Shown: piece by piece, positions 6,055 to 9,822 of the stretch
Position numbering within the stretch: position 1 is the first letter of the stretch
Layout: each line of letters opens with the position of its first letter
Assembly: GCA_028876585.1 (NCBI GenBank)
Contig: JAGWRL010000208.1
Coordinates: 1-9,822 of the forward strand
Direction of reading: 5' to 3'
Source: Pseudomonadota bacterium
GTDB taxonomy: Bacteria; Pseudomonadota; Alphaproteobacteria; Rhizobiales; Beijerinckiaceae
Length of the DNA stretch: 9,822 nucleotides
The notes under the pieces: model-generated
Databases searched by the model: none
The model's input: the letters and a program-made list of their open reading frames with translations, nothing else
Told to the model about the DNA's origin: nothing
Made by a program: the position numbers and the translations under genes

Positions 6055-7539
6055 CTAATGGACCGGCTGGCCGCGGGCGCGCGCGACCGCCTGCGCCCAG
6101 CCGCGCCGTTCCTCGGCGCGGGCGCGCTCCGGCAACCGTGGCGTGAACCGTCGCGCGCCGCGATCCCTGCGGCTCAGCCCGTCAAAAGTGAACAGACCGG
6201 CGCCGACGCCGGCCAGATGCGCGACGCCGAGCGCCGACAATTCGGCGACATCGGTGCGCTCGACCGGAACGGCGACCATGTCGGCCTCGAACTGCATCAG
6301 TTGATCGTTGCGGGTCGGGCCGCCATCAACCAGCAACCGCTCCACCGGCGCGCCGCTCAGGCGAAAGGCGTCAACCACGTCGGCGATCTGATGCGCGATC
6401 GAATCGAGCGCGGCGCGGGCGAACGGGGCGCGGGTGAGGCCGAAGGAAAAGCCGGTCGCGATGGCGACGGCGTCGGGGTCCCACCACGGCGCGCCCAAGC
6501 CGCCGAAGGCGGGCACGAGGCTGACGCCGCTGGCGTCGCGCGCGGTCGCGGCGAGATCGGCGAGCTCCTGCGTCGTGACGCCGAGCAGTTCGGCGGCCCA
6601 GTTGAGCGTCGAGCCGGCGCTGCGGATGTTGCCCTCGAACGCCAGCACCGGCGCGTCGATCCACCAGGCCAGCGTCAGGCAAACGCTGGGCGCACCCGCG
6701 TCGCCATCGGCGACCTTGCCGCGATCAACCAGCCCCATCACCGACGAGCCGGTCCCGTGCGTCGCCTTCACGGGGCCGGGCGCAAACGCGCCATGCGCGA
6801 ACAGCGCGGCGTGCGAATCGGCGAGGACGGCGCCGACCGGCGCGCCGTCCAGCGAGACGGCGAGGCCGCGCGCGGCGGGGAAAGGCCCGGTCGAGGCGAC
6901 GACGCGCGGCAGCGCCGCCGCCGGTATGTCGAAAATTTCCAGCAGTTGCTCATCCCACCGCGCCGTGACGACGTTGAAGAGTTGGGTGCGCGAGGCGTTG
7001 CCGGCTTCGATCACAGGTTCGCCGCCGAAGCGGGAGAGCAGGAAGGCGTCGATCGTGCCGATGCAGAGATCGCCGGCTTTCGCTTTGACCTGACCGTTCG
7101 GCAGTTGGTCCAACAACCAGCGCGCCTTCGCGGCGGAGAACATTGGGTCCAGCGGCAGGCCGCTGCGCCGGCGCACCATCGGCGCGTGCTCGCGGCGGCG
7201 CAACTCGGCGCAAACCGTCTCGGTGCGTTGATCCTGCCACGACAAAACCGGCGTCAGCGGCGCGCCGCTGCGACGATCCCAGATGACGCAGGATTCGCGC
7301 TGCGTGCTGAGACCGATCGCGGCGATCCTGCCGGCGCGGGTGGTCTCCAGCGCGCTCGCCGCCGCGCGGCGCACGCTGTTCCAAATGTCCTGCGCATCCT
7401 GCTCGACCCAGCCCGGCTGCGGCGTGGCGATCGCCACCGGCGCCTGTCCCCGGCCAACCACGGCGCCGGCCGCATCGACCACGAGGCATTTCGTCGAGCT
7501 GGTGCCCTGGTCGATCGCCAGGATCAACTCTCCCGACAT
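6055..7539 (-). CDS. FGGY-family carbohydrate kinase (GlpK-like, substrate unknown)
   Basis: A 494-residue, full-length two-domain FGGY kinase of the hexokinase/actin fold. The N-terminal phosphate loop is DQGTSSTK (10-17); STQRES (78-83) and SWQDQRT (100-106) line the sugar site; the likely catalytic base is D241 in ADSHAAL; HGTGSSVMG (261-269) and VDGGPTRND (404-412) bind nucleotide. It resembles glycerol kinase more than xylulokinase. Compared with known E. coli GlpK contacts, Arg, Glu, Trp and the catalytic Asp are kept (R81, E82, W101, D241), but the Tyr of DPYFS is Met133 and the Phe of GTGCF is Ser266, so glycerol itself is an unlikely substrate. In context it probably phosphorylates a ketose made by the SDR. 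ATG 7539 lies one base after the transketolase stop, with AAGGGG upstream. Confidence 0.92.
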   Translation of the reverse strand: MSGELILAIDQGTSSTKCLVVDAAGAVVGRGQAPVAIATPQPGWVEQDAQDIWNSVRRAAASALETTRAGRIAAIGLSTQRESCVIWDRRSGAPLTPVLSWQDQRTETVCAELRRREHAPMVRRRSGLPLDPMFSAAKARWLLDQLPNGQVKAKAGDLCIGTIDAFLLSRFGGEPVIEAGNASRTQLFNVVTARWDEQLLEIFDIPAAALPRVVASTGPFPAARGLAVSLDGAPVGAVLADSHAALFAHGAFAPGPVKATHGTGSSVMGLVDRGKVADGDAGAPSVCLTLAWWIDAPVLAFEGNIRSAGSTLNWAAELLGVTTQELADLAATARDASGVSLVPAFGGLGAPWWDPDAVAIATGFSFGLTRAPFARAALDSIAHQIADVVDAFRLSGAPVERLLVDGGPTRNDQLMQFEADMVAVPVERTDVAELSALGVAHLAGVGAGLFTFDGLSRRDRGARRFTPRLPERARAEERRGWAQAVARARGQPVH

Positions 7540-7540
7540 G

Positions 7541-8497
7541 TCACCGCCCCTTCAGGTCCAACGCTGCCGCGACGATTCCCTCGCAATTCAGCCCGAAATG
7601 ATCGAACAGGAATTCCGCCGAGCCGGTCGGCGCGAAGCCTTTGACGCCGAGCAGGCGCATCGGCGCGGGCGCGTGGCGAACCACGATTTCGGCGACCGCC
7701 GCCCCCAGGCCGCCTTCGATCATCGCCTCCTCGACCGTGACGATCGCGCCGGTCTCGCGCGCCGCGGCGACGATCACCGCTTCGTCGAGCGGCTTGATCG
7801 TGGCGACGTTGAGGACGCGCGCTTGCAGGCCGCGCTGCGCCAAAGCTTCGGCGGCCGCCAGCGCGCGCGCAACCATCGCGCCGGTCGCGACGATGGTGAG
7901 ATCGGTTCCGGCGCGCAGCCTATCGATGCGGCCGAAGCTGAAGGCGTCGTGCGCGTCGGCGCTGACGGAGGGCACTTTCGTGCGCCCGACCCTGAGATAG
8001 CACGGCGTCGCGGCGGCGGCCGCCCAGCGCACCGAAGCGGCGGTTTGCGCGGGATCGGCGGGAACGACGATGGCCAGACCGTCGATGGCGCGCAGCCAGC
8101 TCAGGTCTTCAATCGAATGATGGGTCGGCCCCAATTCGCCATAAGCCATGCCCGGACTCATGCCGCACAGCACGACCGGCAGCGCGTTATAGGCGACGTC
8201 GACCTTGACTTGCTCAAGCGCGCGGCCGGTGAGGAACGGCGCGGCGGCGCAGACGAAGGGAATGTAGCCGCCAATCGCCAGCCCGGCGCCGACTCCAACC
8301 ATGTTCTGCTCGGCGATGCCGACGTTGATCAGGCGCTCGGGAAACTGTTTCTGGAACGCGCCGAGATTGCTCGACCCCACGCTGTCGTTGCAGACCGCGA
8401 CGATGCGGGGATCGGCCTCAGCCAGCGCGATCAGCGTATCGGCGAACGCCTGACGGCAGTCGAACAACGCCGGCTTGGCGTTTGGCGGCGCTTCCAT
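7541..8497 (-). CDS. Transketolase, C-terminal subunit (split enzyme)
   Basis: A 318-residue protein with the pyrimidine-binding (middle) and C-terminal domains of transketolase. The catalytic glutamate that activates thiamine diphosphate is E63 in NVGIAEQNM (58-66); GPTHHSIEDL (123-132) is the usual active-site strand; the C-terminal domain begins near residue 190. It has no pyrophosphate-binding domain, which is supplied by the gene just upstream. The start is ATG 8497, overlapping the upstream stop as TGATG, with GGGAG about eight bases before it; the open frame runs on to 8683 but overlaps the partner gene. The pair would move a two-carbon ketol unit from a ketose phosphate to an aldose phosphate. 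Split transketolases in sugar operons include the apulose-4-phosphate enzyme (AptAB), so a special ketose phosphate is possible. A 1-deoxyxylulose-5-phosphate synthase-like half is less likely given the partner. Confidence 0.92.
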   Translation of the reverse strand: MEAPPNAKPALFDCRQAFADTLIALAEADPRIVAVCNDSVGSSNLGAFQKQFPERLINVGIAEQNMVGVGAGLAIGGYIPFVCAAAPFLTGRALEQVKVDVAYNALPVVLCGMSPGMAYGELGPTHHSIEDLSWLRAIDGLAIVVPADPAQTAASVRWAAAAATPCYLRVGRTKVPSVSADAHDAFSFGRIDRLRAGTDLTIVATGAMVARALAAAEALAQRGLQARVLNVATIKPLDEAVIVAAARETGAIVTVEEAMIEGGLGAAVAEIVVRHAPAPMRLLGVKGFAPTGSAEFLFDHFGLNCEGIVAAALDLKGR

Positions 8498-9390
8498 CAC
8501 GCAAGCTCCCTGAGTGCGAGTTCGATCTGTTCGGACGAAGGCACCTTGTGGTGCCACTCGACCCGATCCTCGATGAAGGAGACGCCCTTGCCCTTGATCG
8601 TGTTGGCGATGGCGCAGCGCGGCCGCCCTTCGTGCGGCGCGACGAACGCCTGATAGAGCGCGGCGTGATCGTGGCCGTCGCATTCAACCACGTCCCAACC
8701 AAAGGCACGCCAGCGATCGCCCAGCGGCTCAAGACGGTTGGTGTCCTCGGTGCGGGCGCCCTGTTGCAGCCGGTTGCGGTCGACGACGGCGACGAGGTTG
8801 TCGAGCCCGCGATGGCCGGCGCACATCGCCGCTTCCCAGTTCGAGCCTTCCTGCAACTCGCCGTCGCCGAGCACGACATAGGTGCGCCACGAGGCGCGCG
8901 CGAGTTTCGCCGCGATGGCGCAGCCGACGCCAATCGGCAGGCCATGCCCGAGCGGCCCGGTGTTGGCCTCGACGCCGGGAATCTTGCGGCGATTGGGGTG
9001 GCCGTTGAGCGCCGAAAGCGGCTGCATGAAGGTGGCGAGCGCCTCGACCGGCATGAAGCCGCGCAGCGCCAGCGTCGAATAGAGCGCCGCCGCGCAATGG
9101 CCCTTGCTGAGAATGAACCGATCGCGCTCGGGGGCGCGCGGCGTCGTCGGATCAAGCCGGAGCACGCCGAAGAACAGCGTCGCGAGAATGTCGGTGACGG
9201 AGAGATCGCCGCCGACATGGCCAAGCCGCGCGCGGCCGATCATCTCGATCACGCTGCGCCGGATGCGCGTGGCCTCGGCGGCGAGCTTCTCGACGCGCTG
9301 CGCGGCGTCGAGATGCTCCGACAAGGCGACCGCGACGGACGGCGCTCCGGGCGGAGGCGAGGCCGAAAGCGACAATTTCCTCTCCTGCAT
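8497..9390 (-). CDS. Transketolase, N-terminal subunit (thiamine diphosphate-binding half)
   Basis: About 292-297 residues, the pyrophosphate-binding half of a split transketolase. Numbered from ATG 9390, it shows GHVGG (57-61), SKGH (95-98), TGPLGHGLPIG (144-154) and the thiamine diphosphate/metal motif GDGELQEGSNWEA (175-187); KGKGVSF (266-272) and EWHH near the C-terminus are also typical. It is the first gene of the operon and is coupled to its partner by a TGATG overlap, which favours equal amounts of both halves. The start is uncertain: ATG 9390 has no ribosome-binding site before it, whereas a TTG at 9375 follows GGAGAGGAAA at good spacing. Residues 1-25 are not conserved, so either fits. 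A 12-base inverted-repeat copy covers ATG 9390. Confidence 0.92.
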   Translation of the reverse strand: MQERKLSLSASPPPGAPSVAVALSEHLDAAQRVEKLAAEATRIRRSVIEMIGRARLGHVGGDLSVTDILATLFFGVLRLDPTTPRAPERDRFILSKGHCAAALYSTLALRGFMPVEALATFMQPLSALNGHPNRRKIPGVEANTGPLGHGLPIGVGCAIAAKLARASWRTYVVLGDGELQEGSNWEAAMCAGHRGLDNLVAVVDRNRLQQGARTEDTNRLEPLGDRWRAFGWDVVECDGHDHAALYQAFVAPHEGRPRCAIANTIKGKGVSFIEDRVEWHHKVPSSEQIELALRELA

Positions 9391-9398
9391 AAATATTC
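9387..9398. repeat. Inverted repeat arm A, candidate operator at the transketolase start
   Basis: GCATAAATATTC on the plus strand; its exact reverse complement occurs at 9566-9577. It is AT-rich in a GC-rich region and overlaps the ATG at 9390, so a protein bound here would block early elongation or transcription start. I infer it is one of two binding sites for the divergent SorC-type regulator. Confidence 0.5.
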
Positions 9399-9403
9399 GT
9401 TAC

Positions 9404-9417
9404 TGCATTGAATTGCA
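9404..9417. promoter_or_regulatory. Imperfect palindrome in the transketolase leader
   Basis: TGCATTGAATTGCA has five of seven base pairs symmetric about its centre. It lies between the proposed promoter and arm A of the inverted repeat. Short AT-rich palindromes of this kind are often operators for HTH regulators such as the SorC/DeoR group, but nothing here shows which protein binds. Confidence 0.3.
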
Positions 9418-9446
9418 AAATTAGCTCGACAAGACCTCCGAGTCAA
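9418..9446 (-). promoter_or_regulatory. Candidate promoter of the sugar operon
   Basis: On the minus strand TTGACT (9446-9441, five of six matches to the -35 consensus) is followed after 17 bases by TAATTT (9423-9418, three of six matches to the -10). Transcription would start near 9411, leaving a 20-35 base leader that includes the palindrome at 9404-9417, arm A of the inverted repeat and the ribosome-binding site for the TTG start at 9375. A second fit, TTGCAA (9418-9413) with TATTTA (9395-9390), would start transcription too close to the gene. Confidence 0.45.
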
Positions 9447-9544
9447 GCCACATTGCCCACAATATCGCCACCCGGGATGGAGAGATGGGCTGCAACGCCT
9501 GCGCACAGGTCATCGCGTTCGCGGCGGAGCCTTGCGCGAAAACA

Positions 9545-9574
9545 TTGGACGATTCATCTCAGTGTGAATATTTA
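9545..9574 (+). promoter_or_regulatory. Candidate promoter of the SorC-type regulator
   Basis: TTGGAC (9545-9550) is followed after 18 bases by TATTTA (9569-9574). Both hexamers are poor matches to consensus (three of six). The -10-like part lies inside arm B of the 12-base inverted repeat, which would fit repression of the regulator by itself. The expected leader is about 40 bases. Confidence 0.3.
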
Positions 9575-9577
9575 TGC
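9566..9577. repeat. Inverted repeat arm B, candidate operator before the regulator
   Basis: GAATATTTATGC on the plus strand, the exact reverse complement of 9387-9398. The two copies are 179 bases apart, close to 17 turns of B-DNA, so proteins bound to both would lie on the same face and could meet by looping. It lies 44 bases upstream of the regulator's ATG. Confidence 0.5.
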
Positions 9578-9621
9578 GCAGATGCGGCGGACGCCGTCCC
9601 CCACTGGCGCAAGGCCATCCC

Positions 9622-9822
9622 ATGAGCCGAACCGACGAATTGCGAATGATGGTGCGCGTCGCGCAGCTTTATCACGAGGACAAGCTCAAACAGGCCGACA
9701 TCTCGCAGCGGCTGCATGTCTCGCAGGCCACCATCTCGCGGCTGTTGAGGCGGGCCGAGGACGAGGGCGTCGTGCGGGTGACGATCATCGCGCCGAGGGG
9801 CACCTACCCGCAGCAGGAGAGC
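9622..9822 (+). CDS. SorC/DeoR-family transcriptional regulator, 3' truncated
   Basis: The first 67 codons of a regulator whose frame is still open at the right edge. The sequence VAQLYHEDKLKQADISQRL (12-30), then HVSQATISRLLRRAEDEGVVRV, is the N-terminal HTH of the SorC family, a group with a sugar-phosphate-binding C-terminal domain that controls sugar and polyol operons. The recognition helix is about residues 34-45. ATG 9622 was chosen as the first in-frame start that leaves the usual short lead before the helix; only a weak AAGG precedes it. It is divergent from the transketolase-kinase-transporter operon and is the best candidate for its regulator, with a phosphorylated pathway intermediate as the likely effector. 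The effector domain cannot be judged as it lies outside the window. Confidence 0.85.
   Translation, partial: MSRTDELRMMVRVAQLYHEDKLKQADISQRLHVSQATISRLLRRAEDEGVVRVTIIAPRGTYPQQES

Noticed and set aside
6058..8653. Two overlapping plus-strand open frames (6058-7644 and 7283-8653)
   Set aside because: Both are antisense to the kinase and transketolase genes, whose motifs are clear. Neither plus-strand product has recognisable domains.
1..9822. Search for CRISPR arrays, insertion sequences, tRNA or rRNA genes
   Set aside because: No direct repeat array, transposase-like frame, terminal inverted repeats with target duplication, or RNA-gene landmarks were seen.

Overview
The window is a GC-rich stretch with tightly packed genes, most likely from an alphaproteobacterium (probably Hyphomicrobiales or a relative). 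I infer this from base composition, codon use and the style of the protein families; no marker gene is present to prove it. Almost everything reads on the minus strand. The exceptions are a gene cut by the left edge (UDP-glucuronate decarboxylase, + strand) and a regulator cut by the right edge (SorC/DeoR family, + strand).

The core is a seven-gene minus-strand operon running from about 9390 down to 1614. In order of transcription it encodes the N-terminal and C-terminal halves of a split transketolase, an FGGY carbohydrate kinase, a ribose-type ABC permease, a periplasmic sugar-binding protein, a double-domain ABC ATPase and a short-chain dehydrogenase/reductase (SDR). The first four genes are coupled by overlaps or gaps of a few bases. 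The binding-protein gene is set apart by two non-coding gaps (about 151 and 60 bases), each with GC-rich stem-loops. The divergent SorC-type regulator sits across a 231-base intergenic region, the usual place for the local regulator of a sugar operon.

Read as a pathway, a periplasmic sugar or sugar alcohol is imported by the ABC transporter, oxidised (or reduced) by the SDR, phosphorylated by the FGGY kinase, and the ketose phosphate is cleaved by the dedicated transketolase into central pentose-phosphate intermediates. No isomerase, epimerase or aldolase is present in the window. The pairing of an FGGY kinase with a split transketolase recalls the apulose kinase plus apulose-4-phosphate transketolase branch of D-apiose catabolism, but here an SDR stands where an isomerase would be expected. 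The substrate is unknown; a polyol or an unusual (possibly branched) ketose is the best guess.

Downstream of the SDR, still on the minus strand, is a separate pair: a Crp/Fnr-family regulator and a 71-residue DUF2892 (YgaP-like) membrane protein with two Cys-Pro motifs. Their link to the sugar operon is only positional. The intergenic region between the transketolase and the SorC regulator holds a perfect 12-base inverted repeat with copies 179 bases apart, one over each gene's start region, which I propose as the regulator's operator pair.
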